Positions 26,301 to 34,403 of a stretch of DNA of 64,000 bases are shown here, one piece after another (position 1 is the first letter of the stretch; the number at the start of each line of letters is the position of its first letter). Source of the DNA: Desulfotruncus arcticus DSM 17038. GTDB lineage: Bacteria > Bacillota > Desulfotomaculia > Desulfotomaculales > Desulfallaceae. The stretch spans positions 397,635 to 461,634 of the forward strand of contig NZ_FOOX01000002.1 in assembly GCF_900113335.1 (NCBI RefSeq). The letters run 5' to 3'. The position numbers and the translations under genes are program-made. The notes beneath the pieces were generated by a model, which did not search any database, was not told the DNA's origin, and saw only the letters and a program-made list of their open reading frames with translations.

Positions 26301-28090
26301 GAAACATGGTTTCCTTTGACCCGCGCATGGTGCCCGACGAGGCGGCCTGGAAAACGGGCAAAGAGGCGGCCGATCAGTTGGTGGAAAAATTTTATGCGGA
26401 GCAAGGGCGTTATCCAGAAACGGTGGGCGTGGTTCTCTGGGCTACTGAAACCATGCGTACCCAGGGAGAATCCGTGGCAATGATCCTTCGTTTAATCGGC
26501 GTTGAACCGGTGTGGGATAAGAGTGGCCGGGTAAGCACAGTGAAGGTTACTCCCCTGGATGAACTGGGGCGGCCAAGGATTAACGTGCTGGTGACCATCT
26601 CCGGCTTGTTCCGGGATACCTTTTCCCATACGGTAGGCGTGCTGGACGATGCTTTCAGGCAAGTTGCTTTACTGGAAGAAAACCCGGAAAACAACCGGGT
26701 GCGCAAGGTCTATCTAACCTTGCGGGACAAGCTTCGGGAGCAGGGCCTGTCGGAGCAGGAGGCGGACGATCTGGCACAAGCCAGGATCTTTGGTGATGCT
26801 CCGGGAACCTACGGGACAGGTGTTTCAGAGCTGGGTCAGGCCACCAGCGCCTGGGAAGATAGCCAGGATCTCGTGGACACCTACATGAACCGTATGTCCT
26901 ACAGCTATGGTAAGACTGCTTACGGTGTGCCGGCCCGGGATACCTTCCGGGAAATTTTAAAGAGCGTGGATGTGGTTACGCAAGTGCGGGATTCCCTCTG
27001 GGGCACGCTGGACAACGATGATGTGGCCCAGTATCTGGGCGGGCTGAAACTGGCGGCGGAAGCGGCCTCCGGCAATAAAGTGCAGTCATATATCGTCAAC
27101 ACGCGTACCGGCAGTCCCCGGGTGCAGACTTTCGCCGAGTTTGTCGGCACGGAATTACGCAGCCGGCTGTTAAACCCCAAATGGATCGAGGGAATGCTCA
27201 AAGAAGGCTATGCCGGGGCCCGGGAGATCGGTGAATATGTGGCGAACATGTTCCTGGTGGATGCCACCCTTGAGGGTATCGACGGCTGGGCCTGGCAGCA
27301 GGTGGCTGAAACCTTTATCTTTGACGAAAAGATCATGAGCCAACTGGATCCCTATGTGGTGCAATCCATCATTGGTTGGAATCTGGAAGCGGCGCGGCGG
27401 CAGATGTGGCAGGCCGATGAGGAAACATTGTCCAAATTGGCCGATACTTATATGCAAACGGCCGCTCAATATGGGGTGGTTTGCTGCCACCATACCTGCA
27501 GCAACATTGTCTTTAACGAGTGGCTGGCCAGTTATGCTACAGTGGACAGTGAGACCATGGATAAGTTCAAGGAAGTTTTTTATGCATCAACTGACCAAAA
27601 GCTGAACATAGCGCCAAATCAAAGTCAGAATCAGGATGATGATTCACCGCAGCCAGCCATTTCACATTCCCATAAGGCTTCACCTGAGCCGGCAGTACCT
27701 GTTCAGCTGATACCGCAACCGGCGCCATTACCGGAACCGGTACCTGAAGCGACAGTTGAAGAGCATGAGTCACAAAATGCTCAACCGGTTGGTTTGACAC
27801 CGGCAGGGGCCGGGGAAGAGCAAAACCAACCTCAACAACTGGCTCAATCTAATACGCTGGCGGGAAATAAACCGGCTCAACATATACGTCCGAAAACACA
27901 ACAGCCTGTGCCACAGGAAATCGAAAAGCCGGAACAGGGGCAAGAAAATGTTAAAGCATATGAACTTAAAGAAAAATCAGCACATCAAGCAACCAGTACC
28001 GGTACCAAAGCCGTTTCCTTGCTGGCATTGTTAGCTGCCCTTGGACTGGTGGCCATATTTATCAAGGGGTATATTAGTAAGCAACCTTAA
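23351..28090 (+). CDS. Exported, membrane-anchored CobN-like chelatase (HmuS-like) with Tyr-repeat insert
   Basis: 1579 residues behind AAAGGAGG. An N-terminal signal (FTFLIFLALVVAPLIKAPVA) and a C-terminal helix (SLLALLAALGLVAIFIKGY) after a Pro/Gln-rich stretch (about 1420-1550) place the body outside the cell, tethered to the membrane. CobN motifs include HLGTHGTLEWLPGRSVGLG (about 762) and GVVCCHHTCSNIVFNEW (about 1375). Classical CobN is cytoplasmic and inserts cobalt with CobST, absent here. The DUF2162-ExbB-ExbD-CobN set resembles HmuTUVS, where the CobN-like HmuS acts on tetrapyrroles at the envelope. Residues about 200-382 hold an unusual insert rich in VYDAV-like repeats. The riboswitch suggests a corrinoid or cobalt role instead of heme. 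Confidence 0.85.
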   Translation: MFSRTYKLRKTIIFTFLIFLALVVAPLIKAPVAAADENASARVVMLLGSEGFLMPLVDAYDKLGNYPIELKLYTSNDLKNEEKVQQLKEALQDADVFLLEMIGSTGIQTIGPLLQDLPEEWKGRVLSARSGSFPEYPQIDESQDGFLTNYFNYGGVENMRRLVLYLASAYGQVATGEQLDPINMPGRCIYHPDAEGLTLNVDGVYRTVCDAVYGAVNGTVRGLVVNEVHRAVYDSVSASVSQPDNNTNLTLARLTVSQAVYDRGGDAPALDAGELYQTVAGAVSLAEQGDDGLQALYNTVRQSVGEAVYQGGGSDAGLAVDIVYSALYDRVAQDFSADARAAVYRAIYDALWGPELPGFDPAQVYQSVYDAVYLPTGGGGGMGLPPGTFDTLGGYLVWYKASGHFKEGAPWVGITTFDSFFKNNDIDMFLAVQRELEAGGANALLIFSDSSNRKTAFQDFFMPGGKRQVDFLIAALGFNFIYGRPEEGIELFKQLNVPVMAPVYSSDLKEWQNNPAGISSEVAWQIAYPELDGRIEPVFMGGSTVVGIDKSTGAAIVKKVPLPDRIERLVGRTLAWVNLQQKDNADKKIAIVYYNHHGGKDDIGASYLNSIASAAAILEALQDNGYRVEGEISPRAVEEIIRRRGRNVGSWAPGELDALVQAGALLLPVEKYLEWYATLPAELRAQVEEEWGPPPGNIMVYKGKLVIPGATLGNIFLGPQPVRGWGDDPSKIAHSPALPPPHQYIAFYFWLQKEFQADAVIHLGTHGTLEWLPGRSVGLGQDDWPDVLMSDLPDIYPYIMNNPGEGTQAKRRGYAVTIDHLTPPMIQPGLYGALAELQQLVVDYEDAVNAGNTDRATNLQEQIIEKVKVNSLDRDLGLDLETADFAQVASLLHEYLEELATELMPYGLHTFGLPPQGEMLDLMVESIVNYDKTARAGSREEIRERLLLTTNEITNLLRALSGEFIEPGLGRDPVRVPDALPTGRNMVSFDPRMVPDEAAWKTGKEAADQLVEKFYAEQGRYPETVGVVLWATETMRTQGESVAMILRLIGVEPVWDKSGRVSTVKVTPLDELGRPRINVLVTISGLFRDTFSHTVGVLDDAFRQVALLEENPENNRVRKVYLTLRDKLREQGLSEQEADDLAQARIFGDAPGTYGTGVSELGQATSAWEDSQDLVDTYMNRMSYSYGKTAYGVPARDTFREILKSVDVVTQVRDSLWGTLDNDDVAQYLGGLKLAAEAASGNKVQSYIVNTRTGSPRVQTFAEFVGTELRSRLLNPKWIEGMLKEGYAGAREIGEYVANMFLVDATLEGIDGWAWQQVAETFIFDEKIMSQLDPYVVQSIIGWNLEAARRQMWQADEETLSKLADTYMQTAAQYGVVCCHHTCSNIVFNEWLASYATVDSETMDKFKEVFYASTDQKLNIAPNQSQNQDDDSPQPAISHSHKASPEPAVPVQLIPQPAPLPEPVPEATVEEHESQNAQPVGLTPAGAGEEQNQPQQLAQSNTLAGNKPAQHIRPKTQQPVPQEIEKPEQGQENVKAYELKEKSAHQATSTGTKAVSLLALLAALGLVAIFIKGYISKQP

Positions 28091-28322
28091 GGTTGAGGAT
28101 GTTAATTTGGCAGATGGAATTTTAACTGTCCATGATGCCAAGTTTGGGAAGGATCAACTCCATACAACGTATGTGGCCATTATAGGAAGTGATTCCCTGA
28201 AAAGGAAATAAATTTGCTAATTTTTAAGCAACACTTCCCATAATCGGTTACTTCCCATAGTGGCTGATATTTTTATGCCTCACAGCATAAGTTATATCCG
28301 CATTGTATTAACATATAAGTCG

Positions 28323-28366
28323 GCGGGGAGATGCGCGACCGGGTATCTCCCCGCGGCTATTTTTAA
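28323..28366 (+). terminator. Terminator downstream of the CobN-like operon
   Basis: GCGGGGAGAT (28323-28332) pairs perfectly with ATCTCCCCGC (28345-28354), followed by GGCTATTTTT. It lies 230 bases after the CobN-like stop. The gap contains a 34-codon frame (TTG 28107 to 28211) with a fair ribosome binding site but no family resemblance, and a direct repeat CTTCCCATA. Confidence 0.75.
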
Positions 28367-28705
28367 ATTTCTGTATGATGCTGTACGTAGAGTCTAATTA
28401 TTGATGCGTGCATAGAGCTGGGTTTGAATTTATCCGCTTTCCTTAGCTACCGGCACGACCAGTCTGCTGTTATACAGGCCCAGTTGCTTCAACAGGAATT
28501 TTCTATGTTCTTCTAGCATGAATGTCACTTATCAGAGTGTTATCAATCAATTTAAAAGCTAATTGTTTTTGGCTGTTTAATAAGATAGAATTGCCTAAAG
28601 TGCTACATGAGGTGACGAAAGGCATCATCTAATTGCAACTGGTGTCAAAAAAAGGACAGGGTTACACAACCTGATCATGCTAAAATTAAGGGGAACTGCT
28701 AATTC
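28367..28705. other. Intergenic region before the MFS gene
   Basis: About 340 bases without a convincing gene. A minus-strand stretch (about 28520 to 28431) reads MLEEHRKFLLKQLGLYNSRL and stops, which might be a transposase fragment, but I cannot assign it. Confidence 0.3.
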
Positions 28706-30196
28706 ATGGTGAAAAAGACACGGCGCAAAATGGTTTCCATTGCCGTTATGGTATCGGTTTTGCTCGTAGCTATAGATACGACCATTGTTACTACCGCGAT
28801 GCCTAATATTGTAAAACAATTAAGCGGGTTGAAGCTGATCAGTTGGGTATTTGCTATTTATCTGCTTACCACATCCGTAACCACGCCGATTTTTGGCAAA
28901 CTGGCCGACTTGTTCGGGAGAAAGTCCATCTTCATCTTCGGCGTGGCGCTTTTTGTCATCGGTTCCATGCTGTCCGGGGCAGCGCAATCGATGCAGCAGT
29001 TAATCTGGTTCCGGGCATTTCAGGGGATCGGCGCCGGCGCCGTGATGCCGCTGACCTTAACGATTTTCGGCGATCTGTACACGGGGGAAGAGCGCGCCAA
29101 GATGCAGGGGCTGTTCAGCTCGGTTTGGGGCATTGCCGGCTTGCTCGGCCCTTTGGCAGGCGGACTGTTTGTCGACCACATCTCGTGGCGTTGGATCTTC
29201 TATATCAATGTGCCGGTCGGAATCGCCGCTATTGGACTTATACTTGTCTTTCTGCATGAAACTCAGATCGAAAAAACGAAAAAAAATATCGATTATTGGG
29301 GGGCGGCGCTGTTCACCCTTGCGATGGGTTCGCTGCTCTACGTGCTGATCAGCGGGGGGGAGTCGTACGCCTGGAATTCCGCTACGATAATTTCTCTGTT
29401 TGCCGTCGCTGCCGTATTTCTCATTTTATTTATTGTAGTGGAAGCAAAGGCGAAGGAACCGATGCTCCCGCTTTCATTGTTTAAAAGCTCGGTGATTGTT
29501 GCATCCAATGCCGTAGGCTTTATGGCCAGCTGCGTGCTGATCGGCGTCAATGTATATTTGCCGGTCTGGATTCAGACGCTGCTGGGCCACAGTGCCACCA
29601 GTTCGGGACTCGCGCTGATGCCGATGTCTTTTGCCTGGCCGTTGGCCTCGACATTGGCGGGGCAGTTTATGTACAGAGTAGGCTCCAAAGCAACAGCCGT
29701 ATTCGGTGCAGTGCTGATTACAGCGGGATCGGCCTGGCTGGTGTTTATCCATACAGGCTCCCCTTATTGGTATTTCGTGGGAATAATGATTGTCATTGGT
29801 TTTGGCATGGGGTGTTCCTCAACGCCTTTAACTGTTTTGATCCAGTCGGCTGTAGGTTGGAATATGCGCGGCGCGGCTACGGCTTCCAATATGTTTTCGC
29901 GATCACTTGGACAAACGGTCGGCATCGCTGTGTTCGGCACAGTGTTTAACAATGCTTTAAACAAATACGTGCAAAGCCATATCCCTGGCGGTTGGCAGGG
30001 CGGGGATATCAGCAATGCTTTGATGTCACCGGGCGCAAACATTCCTGCAAGCGTTCTTGAACAGCTGCGCCATGGCATGGCCCAAAGCCTGCACTTGATC
30101 TTTATCCTGGGATTTGCCATTTCCATAGTGACCCTGCTGGCTAGCTTCATGCTGCCTGCCCACAGCAAAGTACTGGCGCAGCAGCAAGCGGATTGA
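28706..30196 (+). CDS. DHA2-type MFS multidrug exporter (EmrB/QacA family)
   Basis: 496 residues with about 14 membrane helices, the size of the 14-helix DHA2 group that exports drugs by proton antiport. Motif D1-like AIDTTIVTTAMPNIVKQL in helix 1, motif A GKLADLFGRKSIFIFG in loop 2-3, RAFQGIGAGAVMPLTL and motif C GIAGLLGPLAGGLFVDHISW in helix 5 are all present. Codon use and GC pattern look more Bacillales-like than the neighbours, so it may be horizontally acquired. No regulator is adjacent. Start ATG 28706 follows AAGGGGAA after 10 bases. A relic of a JetC tail follows just behind it. Confidence 0.9.
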   Translation: MVKKTRRKMVSIAVMVSVLLVAIDTTIVTTAMPNIVKQLSGLKLISWVFAIYLLTTSVTTPIFGKLADLFGRKSIFIFGVALFVIGSMLSGAAQSMQQLIWFRAFQGIGAGAVMPLTLTIFGDLYTGEERAKMQGLFSSVWGIAGLLGPLAGGLFVDHISWRWIFYINVPVGIAAIGLILVFLHETQIEKTKKNIDYWGAALFTLAMGSLLYVLISGGESYAWNSATIISLFAVAAVFLILFIVVEAKAKEPMLPLSLFKSSVIVASNAVGFMASCVLIGVNVYLPVWIQTLLGHSATSSGLALMPMSFAWPLASTLAGQFMYRVGSKATAVFGAVLITAGSAWLVFIHTGSPYWYFVGIMIVIGFGMGCSSTPLTVLIQSAVGWNMRGAATASNMFSRSLGQTVGIAVFGTVFNNALNKYVQSHIPGGWQGGDISNALMSPGANIPASVLEQLRHGMAQSLHLIFILGFAISIVTLLASFMLPAHSKVLAQQQAD

Positions 30197-30226
30197 AGCT
30201 GCATCTTAATAATTGGCGCATTATTA

Positions 30227-30301
30227 ACGTTTTGTGGAGCGCGTTACCGGCAAAGAGATCGAGCAATGGGAATATATTAACCATAGTATCCTAATTAAAT
30301 A
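30227..30301 (+). pseudogene. Second relic of a type I JetC C-terminal tail
   Basis: RFVERVTGKEIEQWEY in one frame matches FVEHVTCKEIEQW at the end of the relic at 14368. At DNA level about 37 of 40 bases agree between 30230-30270 and 14287-14327. Only this tail remains, behind the MFS gene. Confidence 0.6.
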
Positions 30302-30390
30302 AAGATATAAATTACATGTTGAAGGACTTGATTGAATAACATAAAGAATAGATTAAACAAAAAAATTGCCAATAAATAAGGCAATTTGTG

Positions 30391-30396
30391 GTACAA
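30391..30396 (+). promoter_or_regulatory. Probable -10 of the toxin-like small gene
   Basis: TACAAT, with TTGCCA 20 bases upstream (30366-30370 region) as a poor -35. The predicted start at about 30403 coincides with the first base of the long inverted repeat described for this locus. Confidence 0.45.
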
Positions 30397-30471
30397 TGCG
30401 ATAAGGGAATATTGAAATACGGGCCTCACCTGCCGGGGATGGAAACATCCAAATAAGGAGGTGAGGCAGAA

Positions 30472-30561
30472 ATGATTCAAATATCGGACGTAATACAAGC
30501 CGTAATAGCCGTTATTCTTCTGCTAACCCTCGTTGTGCTAATAGCTGACCGGCGGAAGTAA
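30472..30561 (+). CDS. 29-residue hydrophobic peptide, type I toxin / holin-like
   Basis: ATG 30472 follows AAGGAGGTGAGG. The product is a single membrane helix (VIQAVIAVILLLTLVVLIAD) ending in RRK, the layout of Fst/TxpA/BsrG-type and putative holin-like toxins of Firmicutes: a short N terminus, one helix and a charged C terminus. The mRNA can hide its ribosome binding site by pairing with its own leader, and a convergent promoter at 30687 would make an antisense RNA over its 3' part. Both are hallmarks of type I toxin genes. I do not recognise an exact homologue; the toxic role is inferred. Confidence 0.6.
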   Translation: MIQISDVIQAVIAVILLLTLVVLIADRRK

Positions 30562-30564
30562 TGT

Positions 30565-30657
30565 AAAACCCCTGAAGTTGTTCTCAGCAACTTCAGGGGC
30601 TTAAATGAAACCCCGACAGGCGAGGCAACCGTGCCGTATTACCAATATTCCCTACCT
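30565..30657 (-). ncRNA. Putative antisense RNA (type I antitoxin)
   Basis: On the minus strand TTGACT (30692-30687), a 17-base spacer and TATTAT (30669-30664) form a good sigma-A promoter, predicting a start near 30657. Transcription would run against the 3' part of the toxin-like mRNA and end at the 12-bp perfect hairpin 30569-30599 followed, in this direction, by TTTT (30568-30565). The RNA would be about 90 nucleotides and overlaps the right arm of the long inverted repeat. Confidence 0.6.
30569..30599 (-). terminator. Perfect 12-bp hairpin, antisense terminator
   Basis: CCCCTGAAGTTG and CAACTTCAGGGG pair perfectly around a 7-base loop. A T-run follows only on the minus strand, so it ends the leftward RNA. 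On the plus strand it lies just after the toxin stop and would stabilise the mRNA. A further hairpin AAACCGGC/GCCGGTTT at 30691-30711 may end the plus-strand transcript. Confidence 0.7.
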
Positions 30658-30909
30658 AATAAAATAATATAACGATAATTAGTAAAAGTCAAACCGGCTA
30701 AAGGCCGGTTTCTCTGATTACCTGGAGGTAATTTTAGATAATTAAAGGAAACTTGCCGGGTTAAATGAGAGCGGGAAAGACAACAGCGCATGCCTGTGGA
30801 GTTGGCGCATAATTATTATATAAGTATTCAGGGTCTGGAAACCAGGATCAAAAATAGCCGCTGACGGTTTAAACCAGGGGGATTACGGTGAAAAAGGAGC
30901 AATGATATT

Positions 30910-32013
30910 ATGGGTTCCAATATTAACCAATTTGTCCAGTTAATAAATGAGCTGCATACTTTGCCGGCTATAATTGAATTGCTAATTATACCATGTGCTA
31001 TTTTTTTAGCTTTTATCCTATTTAGCAATATCTTTGCCAAGTATATTTTTTCCGCCATTTTAAAGTTATGTTCCAAAACCAAAACAGAGTTGGATGAAAA
31101 AATATTTTTAGCTTTTCAAAGACCGCTAAAGGTTTTCCTGGTGATTTGTGGCTTGTATGTGGCGGTAATGTGGCTGCCTTTAGATGGTGGTTATCAATTA
31201 ATCATCAATAAATTGTTTCGCTCGGCAATAATAATTTTAGTTACATGGGGCTTGTATAACATAGAAGATATTAATACTATCTTTTTTGATAGAATACAGC
31301 AAACCCTGGACATAGAGTTTAATAAAATACTATTGCCCTTTATATCCAAATTTTTAAGGATTGTCACCTTTATTTTTGCATTTACAATTATTGTGCAGGA
31401 ATGGAATTATGATATTAGTGGTTTGATCGCCGGTTTTGGTTTGGGAGGATTGGCTTTTGCATTGGCTGCCAAAGATGCTTTAAGCAATATCTTTGGCGGA
31501 ATAGTAATTATTCTTGATAAGCCGTTTTCCATCGGTGATTGGATAAAAACTTCCAGTGTTGAGGGTGTTGTAGAAGATATAACGTTTAGGAGCACCAAAA
31601 TAAGGACTTTCGCCCAGGCGTTGGTAACAGTGCCGAATACAACTTTGGCCAATGATTCTATAACTAACTGGTCGAGGATGGGCAAACGCAGAATAACGTT
31701 TAATTTAGGAGTCGCGTATTCAACACCGGTGGATAAATTAAAAATTTTAACGGATGAAATAAGGGAGATGTTATATAACCATCCTGGCATTGACAATGAA
31801 ACTATCTTTGTCAGGTTTGACAATTTTAATGAAAGCAGCCTGGATATCTTTTTATACTTCTTTACGGTAACCACAGACTGGTCGGATTTTTTACAGGTGA
31901 AAGAAGATGTTAACCTGAAAATTTTGGAGTTAGTGGAACAGAACAATATAACTATAGCATTTCCCAGCAGAAGTCTTTATATTGAAACGCCGATATCTGT
32001 TAGCAGCAAATAG
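30910..32013 (+). CDS. MscS-family mechanosensitive channel
   Basis: 367 residues behind AAAAGGAG. Four hydrophobic segments in the first 180 residues end with the pore helix and beta domain: GFGLGGLAFALAAKDALSNI, then FGGIVIILDKPFSIGDWI. The cytoplasmic part (VEGVVEDITFRSTKIRTF, VTVPNTTLANDSITNWS) is typical of small-conductance mechanosensitive channels, which release solutes when the membrane is stretched by osmotic downshock. Length is in the range of MscS/YbdG-like members with extra N-terminal helices. It stands alone between the toxin-like cassette and a leftward ABC operon. Confidence 0.92.
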   Translation: MGSNINQFVQLINELHTLPAIIELLIIPCAIFLAFILFSNIFAKYIFSAILKLCSKTKTELDEKIFLAFQRPLKVFLVICGLYVAVMWLPLDGGYQLIINKLFRSAIIILVTWGLYNIEDINTIFFDRIQQTLDIEFNKILLPFISKFLRIVTFIFAFTIIVQEWNYDISGLIAGFGLGGLAFALAAKDALSNIFGGIVIILDKPFSIGDWIKTSSVEGVVEDITFRSTKIRTFAQALVTVPNTTLANDSITNWSRMGKRRITFNLGVAYSTPVDKLKILTDEIREMLYNHPGIDNETIFVRFDNFNESSLDIFLYFFTVTTDWSDFLQVKEDVNLKILELVEQNNITIAFPSRSLYIETPISVSSK

Positions 32014-32017
32014 CAAG

Positions 32018-33196
32018 TCAAGTACGTCGGAAGTAATACTGCTTTTGGCTTGACGCATGTTTTCTGGGTTTGCCAAAGGTTATCGCCGGGAACAGCGCCG
32101 CTGCAGACATGACGGATAGGGCAAGGATGTGGTTGCCGAGGTAATGAACCCCTAATCCTTTCAGGGTGACCAGTCGCAAGCCTTCAGCCATCCAGGTGAA
32201 GGGCAGTAAATGTGCCAGGTCGTTGATATAAGCCGGTATATATCTGGTGGGCCAGGTATAACCGGAAATAATGAAAAAGGGGACAGACAGCAGCATTATG
32301 TACCGGGTAACCTGCAAGGAGGTGGCTGCCTTTACCGAAATATAAAAGCCTGCGGCAATGATAACAAGAATATAAAGTGCGCCTAAAAGGATGATTAAAA
32401 ACAGTGAACCTCCGATTTTTACGTGTATCAAATAATCGACCAGCCAGAGCAGCAGGGCGTAGTTAAAAAAACTGCTGATATAATAAGGCAGGGATTTACC
32501 CAGGAAAATTTTCCACGGGGGTACTGATGAGCTGAGAAATTGGAGCCAGCTATTTTGTTCTTTTTCACGGGTTACAGTTAAGCCGGCACTTTGCAGGCCA
32601 ATCTGGTGCAAAACCATCAGAACGATACCTAAAAGTATAAAGGTGGCATAACTGTACGTGGGGTTATACCAGACTTCCATGTTCAAGGAAACTGTGTCCA
32701 TGGTGTTTTGAACTTCCTCTTTGGTTAAGCCCAGCCCGGCCAGATAAGCCGATGTGTGGTCAATATTAAAACTGTTAATTACTTCCCGGGCATATTTTCT
32801 GGTATTATAGCCCCAGATCAGGTTAGAGCTGTCATAAACAATTAAAACCTCAGTGTTTTGATGTAAAGAAACCTTTTGGGCATAATCTTCAGGAATCACC
32901 AGGCCGGCCCGCACCGTACCGTCTCCCATTGCCCGTTCCAAACCGGAGTAGCTGTTTATTTGTTTATTTAACTGAAAATGCGGGCTGTTGGCAAAAGCAG
33001 TAACAACTTCCCGGCTTAATTGTGAGTTATCCAGGTTAACCACACCCAGGGGAATATTGTTTAAAACTCCTGCTATATAAACCGCACCGAGCAGCAGGGT
33101 GTAGAGAAAGGGTACGAAAAATATTTGCCCCAAAAGCAACCTGTCCCTTAATATATGAACTATTTCATAATAAGCTATAGTTAATACCTGTCTCAA
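32018..33196 (-). CDS. ABC-2 type permease of an efflux system
   Basis: 392 residues in the YhiN/YbhR/LinK-like ABC-2 layout: one N-terminal helix (GQIFFVPFLYTLLLGAVYIAG), an extracellular domain of about 150 residues, then five or six helices from about residue 180 (YATFILLGIVLMVLHQIG onward), with FFIISGYTWPTRYIPAYIND near the end. It is the last gene of the leftward operon TetR-HlyD-ATPase-permease-permease. The two permeases probably form a heterodimer that moves a drug or lipid-like compound using the ATPase from 34404. The adjacent adaptor protein suggests extrusion beyond the membrane. Confidence 0.88.
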   Translation of the reverse strand: MRQVLTIAYYEIVHILRDRLLLGQIFFVPFLYTLLLGAVYIAGVLNNIPLGVVNLDNSQLSREVVTAFANSPHFQLNKQINSYSGLERAMGDGTVRAGLVIPEDYAQKVSLHQNTEVLIVYDSSNLIWGYNTRKYAREVINSFNIDHTSAYLAGLGLTKEEVQNTMDTVSLNMEVWYNPTYSYATFILLGIVLMVLHQIGLQSAGLTVTREKEQNSWLQFLSSSVPPWKIFLGKSLPYYISSFFNYALLLWLVDYLIHVKIGGSLFLIILLGALYILVIIAAGFYISVKAATSLQVTRYIMLLSVPFFIISGYTWPTRYIPAYINDLAHLLPFTWMAEGLRLVTLKGLGVHYLGNHILALSVMSAAALFPAITFGKPRKHASSQKQYYFRRT

Positions 33197-33226
33197 GTTA
33201 AATCCTCCCTAAGAGCTGCGATGCTT

Positions 33227-34366
33227 TTATTTTCGTAAAGTAATAAGAGCCGCCGCCCCATAGCAGGCGACTGTCACCAGGGACAGCATCAGAAAGTAAT
33301 GTCCAATAAAGGCCGGTCCGGGGTTTTTAAAGGTTAAATAGTTTATACCCTGAAAAAACCAGGTTTGGGGCAATATTTTTACCGCCTGCTGCAGGTAATG
33401 GGGCATTGACTCCATTGGCCAGGTATATCCGGAAAGTATAAAAGAAGGCAGAGCAATAAGCATGCCCAATCTGGTGGAATCCACGACACTGTGGGCCAAG
33501 CTGGAAGCCAGTGTGCCAATACTGTGCAGGGCCAGAGCAAATACCAGTGTAAAGAGCAGCAGCAGCCCAAAGTTACAGTGTATAGGGATGTGCAAGATAA
33601 CAAAGGCAATGACGTAGACAGGTAGGACCAGAAGCATAAACATGGCCACCTGTACAATTGATTTACTGAAAAACAATTTTAAAACAGAAATACCGGAGGC
33701 TTTAATCTGGTACCAACTCCTGCGGCCGGTTTCGCCGATTACGTTGATACTCGCGGCTAGCATGCAACACTGCTGCCATATATTCAGGGCCAAAGCCAGC
33801 ACCAAAAAATAAGCATAGTTCAAGGTGGGATTAAACCATGGCTCTTCCCGAATATTAACGCCCTGATAAGCCTCCCGGGCCTGATTGAAATTTATACCGC
33901 GAGATATCAGGGCATTAATGCCTGCCCTGGAACTGACGGTACGGGTAACAGCCATAACAGCACTGGCGGCGTTAGTAGCATAAATCATATTACTACCGTC
34001 CACCGTAACAAAGATATTTGTCCGGCGGTGTAAGGCAACCTGGCGGCCCAGGTTTTCCGGAATAACTATACCAACCACCACGCGGCCTTCTTTAATCAAC
34101 TCCTCCAGTTCCTGGTAGTTTGAGGGGTAGGCCACAACCTTTAGGTATTCCGCATTCTTCATATCCTTAACCAGTTGCCGTGCGGTGTCGGACCGGTCCA
34201 AACAGACTATGGCAGTGGGTATGTCTTTGATTACCTGGGCACTGTAGGTAGCGTAAAATAAAAACAATCCCAGCAAAGGGCCAATGAGCAAGAGGTATCG
34301 CAGATCCCGGTCCCGCCACATATAGGTTATTTCCCGATACATAACGGACAGGCATTGTTTAAACAT
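33227..34366 (-). CDS. ABC-2 type permease of an efflux system (first copy)
   Basis: About 379 residues from ATG 34366 (GTG 34378 would add four). Same layout as the next gene: an N-terminal helix (LLLIGPLLGLFLFYATYSAQ), an extracellular domain, and a C-terminal membrane domain with SFILSGYTWPMESMPHYLQQ. The two permeases are clearly related and separated by 30 bases, implying duplication and heterodimer formation. The gene follows the ATPase gene after about 40 bases. Substrate unknown; the TetR regulator at the head of the operon suggests induction by the exported compound. Confidence 0.87.
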   Translation of the reverse strand: MFKQCLSVMYREITYMWRDRDLRYLLLIGPLLGLFLFYATYSAQVIKDIPTAIVCLDRSDTARQLVKDMKNAEYLKVVAYPSNYQELEELIKEGRVVVGIVIPENLGRQVALHRRTNIFVTVDGSNMIYATNAASAVMAVTRTVSSRAGINALISRGINFNQAREAYQGVNIREEPWFNPTLNYAYFLVLALALNIWQQCCMLAASINVIGETGRRSWYQIKASGISVLKLFFSKSIVQVAMFMLLVLPVYVIAFVILHIPIHCNFGLLLLFTLVFALALHSIGTLASSLAHSVVDSTRLGMLIALPSFILSGYTWPMESMPHYLQQAVKILPQTWFFQGINYLTFKNPGPAFIGHYFLMLSLVTVACYGAAALITLRK

Positions 34367-34403
34367 AATGATCACCACGTTTTAAAAGTAGGTTATAGCA
34401 ATA

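Larger units (their letters stand above)
30403..30653. repeat. Long-range inverted repeat enclosing the small toxin-like gene
   Basis: The left arm (30403-30438) and right arm (30611-30653) can pair over about 30 positions: AGGGAATATTG with CAATATTCCCT, AATACGG with CCGTATT, GCCTC with GAGGC, and CTG-CGGGG with CCCCG-CAG. In an mRNA starting near 30403 this would join the 5' and 3' ends. Inside it GCCTCACCT (30423-30431) can also pair with AGGTGAGGC (30459-30467), which contains the ribosome binding site. Confidence 0.7.
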
